From contig NZ_FQUC01000002.1 of NCBI RefSeq assembly GCF_900128985.1, forward strand, positions 1 through 64,000: a DNA stretch of 64,000 bases. Reading direction: 5' to 3'. The DNA comes from Indolivaga macrotermitis (GTDB lineage: Bacteria; Bacteroidota; Bacteroidia; Bacteroidales; Dysgonomonadaceae). A model generated the notes under the pieces. The model did no database searches, was not told the DNA's origin, and worked only from the letters and a program-made list of their open reading frames with translations. Shown in pieces: positions 9,326 through 18,749 of this stretch; the stretch's first letter is position 1, and every line of letters begins with the position of its first letter. The position numbers were made by a program, and so were the translations under genes.

Positions 9326-12300
9326 ATGAACAAAAGTGCTAATACATTCACTAAAAAGCGTTCAAAACAATTATTTCGCTTTTTGGTGAGTTTTTTATTC
9401 AGCACACTTATTTGTTCTGCTTTGTATGGGAATGAAACCCAACAAGGCCGAGAGATAAGTGGGTTGATCGTATCGGATTCTGACAGGGAACCTTTGATCG
9501 GTGTTAGTGTATCAATCAAAGGAACAACAACAGGGACTGTAACAGATATCGATGGTAAATATCTCATTAATGCCAATGAAGGGCAGATTTTGGTATTTTC
9601 ATATCTAGGATTTCAAAATCAAGAAATTACAGTAGGGAATCAGCAAACTATTAATGTCGTATTAAAAGAAAATACTGCATTATTAGATGAGGTTGTTGTA
9701 GTAGGCTATGGTGTACAGAAGAAGAAACTCATAACCGGAGCGACAGTTCAGGTTAAAGGTGATGATGTGCAGAAGCTAAATACTACTTCTGTCTTAGGAG
9801 CTTTGCAAAGTATGACACCGGGTGTAAATATTATTGCCAATAACGGACAACCGGGAGAAGGCTATAAATTTAATATACGTGGCATGGGAACAACCGGAGA
9901 TTCTACACCTCTTGTCGTTATCGACGGTGTTGCTGGTGGTGACATTAATAGCTTGAGCCCGGCAGATATTGAATCAGTTGATATCTTAAAAGATGCGGCA
10001 TCTGCTGCTATTTATGGGGCTCGTGCAGCCAATGGTGTAATGCTAATTACAACCAAACAAGGTAAAGCTGGTAAAATGCAAGTAACATACGATGCTTATT
10101 TGGGCTGGCAGAATGTATACAAGAACCCCGGATTACTCAATGCACGAGAATACATGACAATTCAAGATGAAATCAGATTTAATGAAGGTAAGACAGCATA
10201 TAACTGGGAGAATGAATTAGGCTCAAAAATTTATAATCGAATACAAAATGGTTGGAATGGCACTGACTGGTTTGATGCAATACGAGAAAAGAATGCTACT
10301 ACTCAAAATCATGCGATCAATATCATCGGAGGAACAGATATGTCAAAATTCTCAGCAGGATTTTCCTATACAGAACAAAATGGAATATTAGGTAAACCTG
10401 TTGCTTCTGCATATGAACGCTATACGGCACGTTTGAATTCTAGCCATGTTTTATTAAAAGGTAGTGATCGTGATATTGTAACTTTTGGCGAAAATATAAC
10501 CTTCTACTATAGTAAGAAAAATGGTGTTTCACAAGGAAATATTTATTACAACGATGTTCGTAATGTGCTGACGGCAAACCCGCTGATACCCCTATATAAT
10601 GACGAGGGTGAATATTATGGACAAACCGATAAAGATGCAGATGGTTGGATATTCTCTTCGGGTGCAGGTAATCCAGTGATGTCAATGGTTGCAGAACGTG
10701 GTCAGAATATGAATAATAATTACGGTTTGAATGCCACTGCCTATTTAGAAGTTAGTCCTATCAAAGGATTGAAATACAGAGGACAATTCAGCTATAAAAT
10801 GAGTAGCTATAATTCTCGTAGTTTCGCTACTCCTTTTAAATCAAGTGTAAATTCCTCAAGTACTAATTATAGTGTAACTCAAAGTGCTGGTACAGGGCAT
10901 AGTATTGCTGTTGAAAATACAATTTCGTATGTTTTACCAAAGCTGGGAAATCATAACATTGATGTATTGGTAGGTCAGGCATTTGAAAAAAATGCTTCAG
11001 GAGCAGATGTTTCTGTAGGAAATGTTGTTGATCAAAATGATGCTCTTCCTCTTTTGAATGGAGGATGGGATTATGCATGGGTTAATAATATGACGGGTTC
11101 AAGCACTTCAAACTTTAGTGGTAGTCCTTGGGGAGACTCTTCATTAGCTTCCTTTTTCGGAAGGGCGAATTGGAATTATGATGAAAAATATATGGCAACA
11201 TTAACAATACGTACAGATGGATCATCAAATTTTGCCCGTGGAAAACGTTGGGGTACTTTCCCTTCAGTTTCAGTTGGTTGGGTAATGACCAATGAAAATT
11301 GGATGGAAGAATCACGCTCTTGGTTAGATTTTCTAAAGATTCGTGGTAGCTGGGGACAAAATGGAAATTGTAATATTCCGAATTTCAATTATTTAGCAAC
11401 TGTCAGATTTGATAAATTAAATGTTTACTCTTTCGGTTCAACTTCGCTCGGTTCGACAGATACACATGCTCAAGGGGCTTATACTACAAATCTTCCTAAT
11501 CCAGATGTTACTTGGGAAACCTCAGAACAATTAAATTTAGGGATAGATGCTCGTTTTCTCAACAGTCGCTTGGGTTTAGCTTTTGATTATTATGTTAAGA
11601 CTACAAAAGACTGGTTGATTCAGGCTCCAATTCTTGCTACAGCAGGTACAGGAGCTCCCTATATAAATGGAGGTGATGTGGAAAATAAAGGTTTTGAAGT
11701 TGCCTTGAACTGGAATGATCAAATTGGTAAAGATTTTAGTTATGGAGCTAATCTAAACTTTTCGTACAATAAAAATGAAGTAACACGGATTGCTAACACA
11801 GAAGGAATTATTCATGGAGATGGAGCTCTTGCTGTGAATAGTGATGAACTATATCGTGCACAGGTAGGTTATCCAATTGGATACTTTTGGGGATACAAAA
11901 CTGCCGGAGTTTTCCAAAATCAAGCTGAGATTGATGAATGGATAGCAAATGGCAATGGGGTCTTACAACCTAACCCTGTACCAGGAGATCTTAAGTTTGT
12001 CGATCGTAATAAAGATGGGGTAATAGATCAAAATGATAAAACACAAATTGGGAATCCTAACCCGGATTTCCATTTAGGACTAGGACTAAATTTTGCATAT
12101 AAAGGCTTTGATCTTTCTCTAACAGGAGTCGGTGTATTTGGTCATCAAATTGCTATGGCTTATCGTTCTTCTACAACTGGCATTTTTGAACGTTGGCATG
12201 GAGAAGGAACGTCTAATAGATTTCCTCGTTTATCAGATGAGTCAAATTTGAATTGGAAAGAGGTTTCTGATATTTATATAGAAAAAGCAGATTACTTCCG

Positions 12301-12526
12301 AATACAGAACGTAACATTAGGTTATGATTTCAAAAAGCTTTTTCCTCGCATACCATTACAGCAAGCTCGTTTATATGTACAAGCACAAAATCTATATACT
12401 TTCACCGGATATCCGGGAATGGATCCTGAAGTCGGCTATGGATCTCAATCATGGGCATCAGGAATTGATTTAGGTAGCTATCCAAGCCCAAGAACAATTC
12501 TTATAGGTATAAATCTAAAATATTGA
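9326..12526 (+). CDS. susC: SusC-family TonB-dependent glycan importer, set 1
   Basis: A 1066-residue outer-membrane porin that imports oligosaccharides with its SusD lid and TonB energy. A long signal peptide (through about residue 37) is followed by a carboxypeptidase-regulatory-like beta-sandwich (about 44-118, REPLIGVSVSIKGTTTGTVTD), the TonB-box region DEVVVVGYG, the plug (about 130-240, ending AIYGARAANGVMLITTK) and the 22-strand barrel, which ends in the aromatic-terminated ILIGINLKY as sorted barrels do. It is first in the operon susC-susD-lipoprotein (9326-15,134) and follows operator C. Its leader shares CATTGTTAAA 25 bases before ATG and the first codons with the second susC at 15,551, pointing to duplication, but the mature proteins differ widely, so the two probably take different products. 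Confidence 0.95.
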   Translation: MNKSANTFTKKRSKQLFRFLVSFLFSTLICSALYGNETQQGREISGLIVSDSDREPLIGVSVSIKGTTTGTVTDIDGKYLINANEGQILVFSYLGFQNQEITVGNQQTINVVLKENTALLDEVVVVGYGVQKKKLITGATVQVKGDDVQKLNTTSVLGALQSMTPGVNIIANNGQPGEGYKFNIRGMGTTGDSTPLVVIDGVAGGDINSLSPADIESVDILKDAASAAIYGARAANGVMLITTKQGKAGKMQVTYDAYLGWQNVYKNPGLLNAREYMTIQDEIRFNEGKTAYNWENELGSKIYNRIQNGWNGTDWFDAIREKNATTQNHAINIIGGTDMSKFSAGFSYTEQNGILGKPVASAYERYTARLNSSHVLLKGSDRDIVTFGENITFYYSKKNGVSQGNIYYNDVRNVLTANPLIPLYNDEGEYYGQTDKDADGWIFSSGAGNPVMSMVAERGQNMNNNYGLNATAYLEVSPIKGLKYRGQFSYKMSSYNSRSFATPFKSSVNSSSTNYSVTQSAGTGHSIAVENTISYVLPKLGNHNIDVLVGQAFEKNASGADVSVGNVVDQNDALPLLNGGWDYAWVNNMTGSSTSNFSGSPWGDSSLASFFGRANWNYDEKYMATLTIRTDGSSNFARGKRWGTFPSVSVGWVMTNENWMEESRSWLDFLKIRGSWGQNGNCNIPNFNYLATVRFDKLNVYSFGSTSLGSTDTHAQGAYTTNLPNPDVTWETSEQLNLGIDARFLNSRLGLAFDYYVKTTKDWLIQAPILATAGTGAPYINGGDVENKGFEVALNWNDQIGKDFSYGANLNFSYNKNEVTRIANTEGIIHGDGALAVNSDELYRAQVGYPIGYFWGYKTAGVFQNQAEIDEWIANGNGVLQPNPVPGDLKFVDRNKDGVIDQNDKTQIGNPNPDFHLGLGLNFAYKGFDLSLTGVGVFGHQIAMAYRSSTTGIFERWHGEGTSNRFPRLSDESNLNWKEVSDIYIEKADYFRIQNVTLGYDFKKLFPRIPLQQARLYVQAQNLYTFTGYPGMDPEVGYGSQSWASGIDLGSYPSPRTILIGINLKY

Positions 12527-12535
12527 TATACAGAA

Positions 12536-14287
12536 ATGAAAAAGATTATATATATACTTACAGTAGCAATTATGCTAACGGGTTGTGAAGATTTACTCGA
12601 CTCTACCAATTATACAGAATCAAATACAGGAAATTTCCCTAATGGAGTAAAAGATGCTGAGATGCTAGTTACAGCCACTTATTCAACTTTGAATAAAGCA
12701 ACAGGCGCGACAGGTTCTTCATATTTCTTTGTATCAGAATTAGCTGCAGATGATCGTATGGGAGGTGGATCAGAGGATGATAAAGGACCATTGGGTATTG
12801 CACATTTACTAAAAGCTGATGATTCTCAATTTAATGATTTTTGGGTAATTCGTTATATGGGTATTGCAAGAGCAAATGATGCAATTCAAGCCCTTAGCTC
12901 GCTCGAGCTAGAAGATACGTCAGCACGTGATCAACTCTTAGGTGAATCTCTTTTTTTACGTGCATTTTTTTATAGTGAACTGGTAGAAATGTTCGGTGGT
13001 GTTCCGATTATTATAACTCCCGGACAAGAATTTAATATTCCGAGAGCAAGTGCTGACGAAGTATATGCTCAGATTACTGAAGATTTGAAAGAAGCTATAG
13101 GAATAATGTCATCCACGAAGAAGTACAATGAATTTGAAAGCGGTCGTATCACTAGATGGGCAGCACAAGCATTGATGGCTCGTAATTTTTTATTTTATAC
13201 CGGATTTTATGGAAAAGATGAACTTCCTTTAGCGGGAGGCAGAAATGTGACAAAAACAGAGGTCGTATCATGGCTTGAAGATTGTCGAGATAATTCTGGA
13301 CATGGCTTGGTTGGTGACTTTCGTAATCTTTGGACATATACGAATGAGCACACGAAAGATGATTACCCATACACTAAAGATGTAGTTGGTATAGATGGTG
13401 CACCCTTAGCATGGGTTGGAAACGAGAATAAGGAAACAATCTTTTCTGTTAAATATGCTAATTATTCAGGTTGGGATGCTTATCAAATAGGATATACAAA
13501 TCAATATATCTTATGTTTTGGTATGCGGGGAGATGTAGGTAAAAATGGTAAAGAAGATACTTTCCCTTTTGGACAAGGATGGGGATTAGGCCCGATTTCA
13601 TCTACTATCTGGGATGACTGGAACATTAATGAGCCGGACGATTTACGTAGAAGAGCTTCCATTTTAAATATAGCAGATGCTACAGAAGGAGTAAATTATG
13701 TTTATGAAGGAACTGCTCAAATGGAAGAATGTGGATATTGGAATAAAAAAATGTCTCCTATTTCTTCTAAAGATGCAGTAGAAAAATATGATTGGCCTAA
13801 TACTTTTTGGATGGTTTATCCTGAATATGATGTTTCTACTGTAGGTGAGCACATGCAAGGAGCACATTTTCAAGATTTAATCGTAATACGTTTTGCCGAT
13901 GTACTGCTAATGCATTCGGAGTTGACAGGTACAGCTGATGGGATGAATCAGGTACGTGCACGTGCAGGGCTTACCGCCAAAGGTTATACTTTGGAGTCAT
14001 TGCAACGTGAACGCCGCTATGAATTATGTTTTGAAGGTAGACGTTGGGCTGATATACGACGTTGGCATATTGCAGAAGAAGCATTAGCAAAAAAGAATGG
14101 TATAACAGTACGCAATAAAGGAGAGTATAAGCAAATTAACAATGGTGGTTATGTAGAACGCTATAAAGCAACGAATGGGTTCTGGCCATTGCCTAAAACG
14201 CAAATTGATTTGTCTAATGGGATATTGCAACAAAATACAGGATGGACAGGATCAGATGCTAATTATACAGGTTGGAATTTTAATTAA
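12536..14287 (+). CDS. susD: SusD/RagB-family glycan-binding lipoprotein, set 1
   Basis: A 583-residue surface lipoprotein forming the hinged lid of the SusC channel next to it. The lipobox LTGC (Cys near residue 17) follows a short signal peptide, and the acidic residues just after it (EDLLD) fit the surface export signal of Bacteroidetes lipoproteins. The family features seen are TPR-like helices (LLGESLFLRAFFYSELVEMFGGVPIII), the mid-region AARNFLFY-type helices, and the C-terminal RRYELCFEGRRWADIRRW block followed by the PLPKTQIDLSNG end. It starts 9 bases after the susC stop, so the two are co-transcribed and form one transporter. Confidence 0.94.
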   Translation: MKKIIYILTVAIMLTGCEDLLDSTNYTESNTGNFPNGVKDAEMLVTATYSTLNKATGATGSSYFFVSELAADDRMGGGSEDDKGPLGIAHLLKADDSQFNDFWVIRYMGIARANDAIQALSSLELEDTSARDQLLGESLFLRAFFYSELVEMFGGVPIIITPGQEFNIPRASADEVYAQITEDLKEAIGIMSSTKKYNEFESGRITRWAAQALMARNFLFYTGFYGKDELPLAGGRNVTKTEVVSWLEDCRDNSGHGLVGDFRNLWTYTNEHTKDDYPYTKDVVGIDGAPLAWVGNENKETIFSVKYANYSGWDAYQIGYTNQYILCFGMRGDVGKNGKEDTFPFGQGWGLGPISSTIWDDWNINEPDDLRRRASILNIADATEGVNYVYEGTAQMEECGYWNKKMSPISSKDAVEKYDWPNTFWMVYPEYDVSTVGEHMQGAHFQDLIVIRFADVLLMHSELTGTADGMNQVRARAGLTAKGYTLESLQRERRYELCFEGRRWADIRRWHIAEEALAKKNGITVRNKGEYKQINNGGYVERYKATNGFWPLPKTQIDLSNGILQQNTGWTGSDANYTGWNFN

Positions 14288-14300
14288 TAAACTAATTGTA

Positions 14301-15134
14301 ATGAAAAAAATAATAATATTACCACTACTGGCTATCTTAATATCATTTATAGCTTGTAGTCCGATTGACGACCGTGAAGAGTTAAAAGGAAATATTACAG
14401 CAGATCAGATCGATGCAATTGTTACAGTAGAAACTATTGATGGCAAGAATGTAAATAAAATAAAGTTTGAATGTCATAGTCCTATTAATTGTAAATGGTC
14501 TAACGGAGTGGTTACTGTTGCTGCAAATTCAGGTGAAATGCAGATGTTTATTACTGGTGACCAAACAGTAACTTTAACTGGATTAAATTCGGACGGAACT
14601 ACTCTCACAAAGGAATATTCTGTAAGGATAGATGAGTTGTATTACCCAATAGCAAAAGAATACGAATATTTCTGTGGTCCTACTGGTGAAAAAATCTGGC
14701 GTTGGGATACTGAAGCAGCAATTCCTTATGGAATGGGGGGCTACATGGCTAGCTCCAATGGAGACTGGGCTTCTTCAGATATGGATGCTATTCAGGCAAA
14801 AGCTGATGCTGCTGATAAATCTAATGAGGGTAAGAATGGTCGATTAAAATTTTCTCTTAATGGAATGAAAATAACCAAATTGAATAATGATGGTTCGGAT
14901 GGTTCTGAAAGCACTTTCCTATTTGATATGTCAAGACAGACACCTAATTTCATGGGAAATGAATGGGCTATAGGTAAAGTTTATACGAATACCTCAGATG
15001 CACTATTGCTTGGATTCGATCATCCTTCAACTGAATTTGACATCCTAAGACTCGATGAGGATAAGATGGTTTTAGTATCAACCGAAAGTGGTGCTTGGGC
15101 TGGTGCGTATTTCTGGTTCTTTGAAGCGGAATAA
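14301..15134 (+). CDS. Surface lipoprotein, likely glycan-binding (SGBP position)
   Basis: A 277-residue protein beginning at the ATG 14 bases after susD; an upstream in-frame start inside susD is ignored because the signal peptide begins here. MKKIIILPLLAILISFIAC ends in a lipobox, followed by acidic PIDDRE, which fits surface export. The middle has short beta-rich segments (VTVETIDGKNVNKIKFEC, IWRWDT) and the C-terminal half is Trp/Tyr-rich (GAWAGAYFWFFEAE), typical of carbohydrate-contact surfaces. I do not recognise a named domain. Its place directly after susCD and before a strong terminator suggests a surface glycan-binding protein of set 1, which is inference from context. Confidence 0.75.
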   Translation: MKKIIILPLLAILISFIACSPIDDREELKGNITADQIDAIVTVETIDGKNVNKIKFECHSPINCKWSNGVVTVAANSGEMQMFITGDQTVTLTGLNSDGTTLTKEYSVRIDELYYPIAKEYEYFCGPTGEKIWRWDTEAAIPYGMGGYMASSNGDWASSDMDAIQAKADAADKSNEGKNGRLKFSLNGMKITKLNNDGSDGSESTFLFDMSRQTPNFMGNEWAIGKVYTNTSDALLLGFDHPSTEFDILRLDEDKMVLVSTESGAWAGAYFWFFEAE

Positions 15135-15156
15135 TAGTTTCTTATAAAGAAATAGT

Positions 15157-15202
15157 AAAACGATAACAGTTGGATCTTTAGATCCAACTGTTATCGTTTT
15201 TT
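15157..15202 (+). terminator. Strong intrinsic terminator after susCD set 1
   Basis: A 20-bp perfect stem (15157-15176 with 15181-15200) closed by TTTA, with a terminal run of six T. The A tract on the 5' side makes it bidirectional in form. It ends the set 1 operon. Confidence 0.9.
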
Positions 15203-15550
15203 AGTTATGCCAAAGGGGAAAAAGCTTTGTGATTTATAGAAATAACTTTCTTTGAATATTGAATTTCTATTTTAAATGATATCAAAATCCCTTATAGATA
15301 TAAAATGAAAAGATTTCTTAACTCATTGATTCAAAATTGAAATCTGATTCATACGACTTCTATCTTGATCAAATACTACACAAAATGTTCTTCAAAAATT
15401 ATCCCAAAGTACAAATAATACATATGTGTACCCTATGTGATACATTTCGAATCCCCACTATGATTGTAGGTTAATAATTTTGTAATTGTCTAAATCCATG
15501 ATTGACAGATAAAATATTATTAAATCATTGTTAAACCAAGTCAGACCATT
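15203..15550. other. Intergenic region between the two susCD operons
   Basis: AT-rich, no open frame of note. Its only clear content is operator D with its -7 box (15,418-15,482) and the leader element CATTGTTAAA at 15,526-15,535, placed 25 bases before the susC start exactly as in the first susC. Nothing else is visible between the terminator and 15,410. Confidence 0.6.
15418..15482 (+). promoter_or_regulatory. HTCS-type operator D plus -7 box, upstream of susC set 2
   Basis: ATACAT at 15418-15423 and 15440-15445 with central ACC (15430-15432). A perfect TAnnTTTG box, TAATTTTG at 15475-15482, lies 35 bp after the second half-site. It would drive the long operon starting at 15,551. Confidence 0.72.
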
Positions 15551-18500
15551 ATGAACAAAAGTGCGCAGGTACGCAAAAAAAAGCGGCAAGCAAATCCAAA
15601 AAGCCTGTTTATAGCTCTTTTCTTTTGTATAATCTCCATTTCAATATATGGAGATGAATTACAGCAAACAAGAGATATTACAGGTATTGTGAAATCGGAA
15701 TCAGACGGAGAACCCCTTATCGGAGTCAGCGTCACATTAAAAGGAGGCTCAACTGGAACTATAACTGATATCAATGGGCAATACACTATCAGGGCTAATG
15801 AAGGTCAAACCATTGTATTTTCATATGTTAGTTTTCTTACTCAGGAAATTAAAGTTGGAACTCAGAAGAGCATAGATGTATTCTTAAAAGAAGATACAAA
15901 ATTATTAGGAGAGGTGGTCGTAGTCGGATATGGAACCATGAAACGAAGCGACATCACAGGCTCAGTTATATCTGTATCTGCTGATGATATTAAAAAGACT
16001 GTAGCAACATCTGTCGACCAGGCTCTACAAGGGAGAGCAGCCGGAGTATCTGTTACGCAAAATTCAGGTTTACCTGGAGGAGGCGTTTCTGTTAGTATCC
16101 GTGGAACTAATTCTCTAAATGGTAATGAGCCACTATATATTATTGATGGTATCGCCATTTCCGGGCAAACAGGAGGAAATACAAGTGCTTTAGCTTCCCT
16201 CAATCCCGCCGATATTGTATCGATGGAAATCCTAAAAGATGCATCAGCAACAGCAATCTACGGTTCCCGTGCTTCAAATGGAGTTATAATTATAACAACC
16301 CGCCGAGGACATTCGGGAAAAACAAAACTGTCATATGAAGGTTATTATGGGATTCAGCAAATACCTGATAAAATTGATGTGCTTAACTTGCAGGAGTTCG
16401 CTGAATTTTATAATGCAAGAGTTGCAATCTTAGGATGGGGTGAAAGAGAGGAGTTTGCAGATCCATCTATCCTTGGAAAAGGCACTGATTGGCAAAGTGA
16501 GATATTTAGAACAGCTCCAATGCACAACCATCAGTTAAGCATCACCGGAGGAAATGAAAATACTCAATTTGCTGTAAGTGGCGGTTACTTGTCACAAGAT
16601 GGTATTGCCATTGGTTCCAGTTTCGAACGTTTCTCAGCACGTGCAAATCTAGATACACAAATAAATAAATGGTTAAAATTCGGATTAAATTCCAATGTAT
16701 CTCGCTTTAAAAGATACAATACTGTTGAGCATGGTGATAATATTATCCGTTTGGCTATTCGTCAGTTTCCGGATGTACCAGCTAAAAACCCTGATGGCTC
16801 TTGGGGTGTAGTTGCTGAAAATAATACAGGAACATATTTTTCGAATCCTGTTGCTGATGCAATGATGAGAGAGAATTATGATAAGGGACTAGATGTCAAT
16901 ATGAATGCTTATGCCAGTATAGATATAATGAAAGGTTTGAATTTCAGAGTAGAATATGGAGGTAATTTCAACTATAATAATAATTACCAATTTACTCCAT
17001 TATATGACTATGACTATTTTACTCAGGCAAGTTTTGGATCCAGGTCTGCTTCAAATAGTAACTACATGACATTTAAGACATATGCGACATATAATAAAGA
17101 TTTTGGTAAACATTCTTTAACCGCAATGTTAGGACATGAAGCTCAAGAATGGAATAGTGAAGGATTATCTGGTTCCAGAACAGGGTATCAATTTAATTCC
17201 GTACATGAACTTCCGGCAGGAGATGCATTAACAGCAAAAAACAGCAGTTCAAAAGGATCTTCAGCTATTGAGTCTTATTATGGTCGTTTTAACTACAGCT
17301 TCAATGATCGTTATTTACTAACTGCAACGATGAGAGCCGATGGATCTTCTGCATTTGGGCCTAATAACAGATGGGGATATTTCCCTTCTTTTGCCTTAGC
17401 ATGGAAGCTAAAAAATGAAGAGTTCCTAAAGAATGTAGATGTGGTTAGTGGTTTGAAATTGAGGCTCGGCTGGGGGCTTGTCGGAAATCAGAATGCCGGA
17501 AATTATGCATATGGCTCTACTATGTCAACAGTAGCGACTGTTTGGGGAACAGGTTATTATCAACAAAAGTATCCAAATGAAAACTTGAAATGGGAAAAGA
17601 CATATTCCTATAATGCAGGTATAGACTTGACTCTGTTTAATAACCGTGTTGAATTCATTTTGGATGGGTATTATAAAGAAACGGACAATATGTTGACGCC
17701 TGCATCATTGCCTTCATATATATCAGGCATAATCAGTTCACCTTGGGTTAATGTCGGAGCAATGAATAATAAGGGTTTTGAATTTACTCTAAATACTGTA
17801 AACATTAGTAATAACAGTCTTGAGTGGAAAACAGGCTTAACATTCTCATTAAATCGTAATAAGGTAACAGCTCTTTATACAGAAACCGCCGGATTATCCG
17901 GTGTCGTAGATGGTAAGACGTATACATATACACAGGTTGGGCAACCTGTTGGACAATTTTATGGCTATAAAGTAAAAGGTATGTTTACAACCGAAGATGA
18001 TTTCTATGCTAAAGACAAAAATGGAAATTACCTGCTTGATGCAAATGGAAATAAAAAATTTGTTGCCTTGCCTACCGATAAAACAGTAAAAGAAAATGAA
18101 ATATGGTATGGAGACTATATCTGGGAAGATCTTAACGGAGATGGAGTAATTGATGAGAAAGACCGTACCAGCCTAGGTAATCCGGAACCTAAATTTACTT
18201 ATGGTATTAACAATACTTTTACTTATAAAGGCTTTGACCTTAACATCTTTATTAATGGAGTATACGGTAATAAAATCTATAATTTTATTCGTGAAGAAAA
18301 TACGATACCAACTAATAATACCGGACTACTTAAAGAAAACATCTACTATGCCAGAGTTGATTTAATTGATCCGAATGGAGATCGTACTCTTTCGAATATG
18401 TATGTTTCTAATGCAGGTAGTGCAAAAGTTCAGAGAATAACACCTCACAATGCTAATGACAATAATCGTACGAGTGATCGCTTTATCGAATCAGGTTCTT

Positions 18501-18739
18501 ACTTGCGGGTAAAAAATATTTCACTGGGATATACTTTCCCTAAATCCTGGACAGGCAAATGGGGTGTTGAATATTTAAGAGTGTATTGTAATATACAAAA
18601 CCCATTTACTATCACAAATTACTCTGGATATGATCCTGAGATTGGTGCATACAATCAAAATGTTTTATTACGAGGCATTGATTATGCACGCTATCCATCT
18701 CAACGTATTTATACATTCGGTTTAAATGTTAATTTTTAA
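15551..18739 (+). CDS. susC: SusC-family TonB-dependent glycan importer, set 2
   Basis: A 1062-residue outer-membrane importer. Signal peptide to about residue 36, regulatory beta-sandwich (about 42-115, GEPLIGVSVTLKGGSTGTITD), TonB-box region GEVVVVGYG, plug (about 125-235, SRASNGVIIITTRRG) and a 22-strand barrel ending in RIYTFGLNVNF with the terminal Phe required for barrel assembly. A Ca-binding-like loop WEDLNGDGVIDEKD is present, common in this family. It opens the second operon, which continues through SusD, an IPT lipoprotein, two GH5 enzymes and further hydrolases. Operator D and a leader shared with the first susC precede it. Its C-terminal 14 bases run past the upstream in-frame start of susD, but the real susD start lies after its stop. 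Confidence 0.95.
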   Translation: MNKSAQVRKKKRQANPKSLFIALFFCIISISIYGDELQQTRDITGIVKSESDGEPLIGVSVTLKGGSTGTITDINGQYTIRANEGQTIVFSYVSFLTQEIKVGTQKSIDVFLKEDTKLLGEVVVVGYGTMKRSDITGSVISVSADDIKKTVATSVDQALQGRAAGVSVTQNSGLPGGGVSVSIRGTNSLNGNEPLYIIDGIAISGQTGGNTSALASLNPADIVSMEILKDASATAIYGSRASNGVIIITTRRGHSGKTKLSYEGYYGIQQIPDKIDVLNLQEFAEFYNARVAILGWGEREEFADPSILGKGTDWQSEIFRTAPMHNHQLSITGGNENTQFAVSGGYLSQDGIAIGSSFERFSARANLDTQINKWLKFGLNSNVSRFKRYNTVEHGDNIIRLAIRQFPDVPAKNPDGSWGVVAENNTGTYFSNPVADAMMRENYDKGLDVNMNAYASIDIMKGLNFRVEYGGNFNYNNNYQFTPLYDYDYFTQASFGSRSASNSNYMTFKTYATYNKDFGKHSLTAMLGHEAQEWNSEGLSGSRTGYQFNSVHELPAGDALTAKNSSSKGSSAIESYYGRFNYSFNDRYLLTATMRADGSSAFGPNNRWGYFPSFALAWKLKNEEFLKNVDVVSGLKLRLGWGLVGNQNAGNYAYGSTMSTVATVWGTGYYQQKYPNENLKWEKTYSYNAGIDLTLFNNRVEFILDGYYKETDNMLTPASLPSYISGIISSPWVNVGAMNNKGFEFTLNTVNISNNSLEWKTGLTFSLNRNKVTALYTETAGLSGVVDGKTYTYTQVGQPVGQFYGYKVKGMFTTEDDFYAKDKNGNYLLDANGNKKFVALPTDKTVKENEIWYGDYIWEDLNGDGVIDEKDRTSLGNPEPKFTYGINNTFTYKGFDLNIFINGVYGNKIYNFIREENTIPTNNTGLLKENIYYARVDLIDPNGDRTLSNMYVSNAGSAKVQRITPHNANDNNRTSDRFIESGSYLRVKNISLGYTFPKSWTGKWGVEYLRVYCNIQNPFTITNYSGYDPEIGAYNQNVLLRGIDYARYPSQRIYTFGLNVNF

Positions 18740-18749
18740 TACCAAGAAA

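Noticed and set aside
9316-9576. Minus-strand 86-residue frame across the susC start
   Set aside because: Antisense to the conserved regulatory domain; the same frame appears opposite the other susC genes because of shared codons.
14175-14300. Longer start for the set 1 lipoprotein inside susD
   Set aside because: It overlaps susD by over 100 bases, and the lipoprotein signal starts at 14,301.
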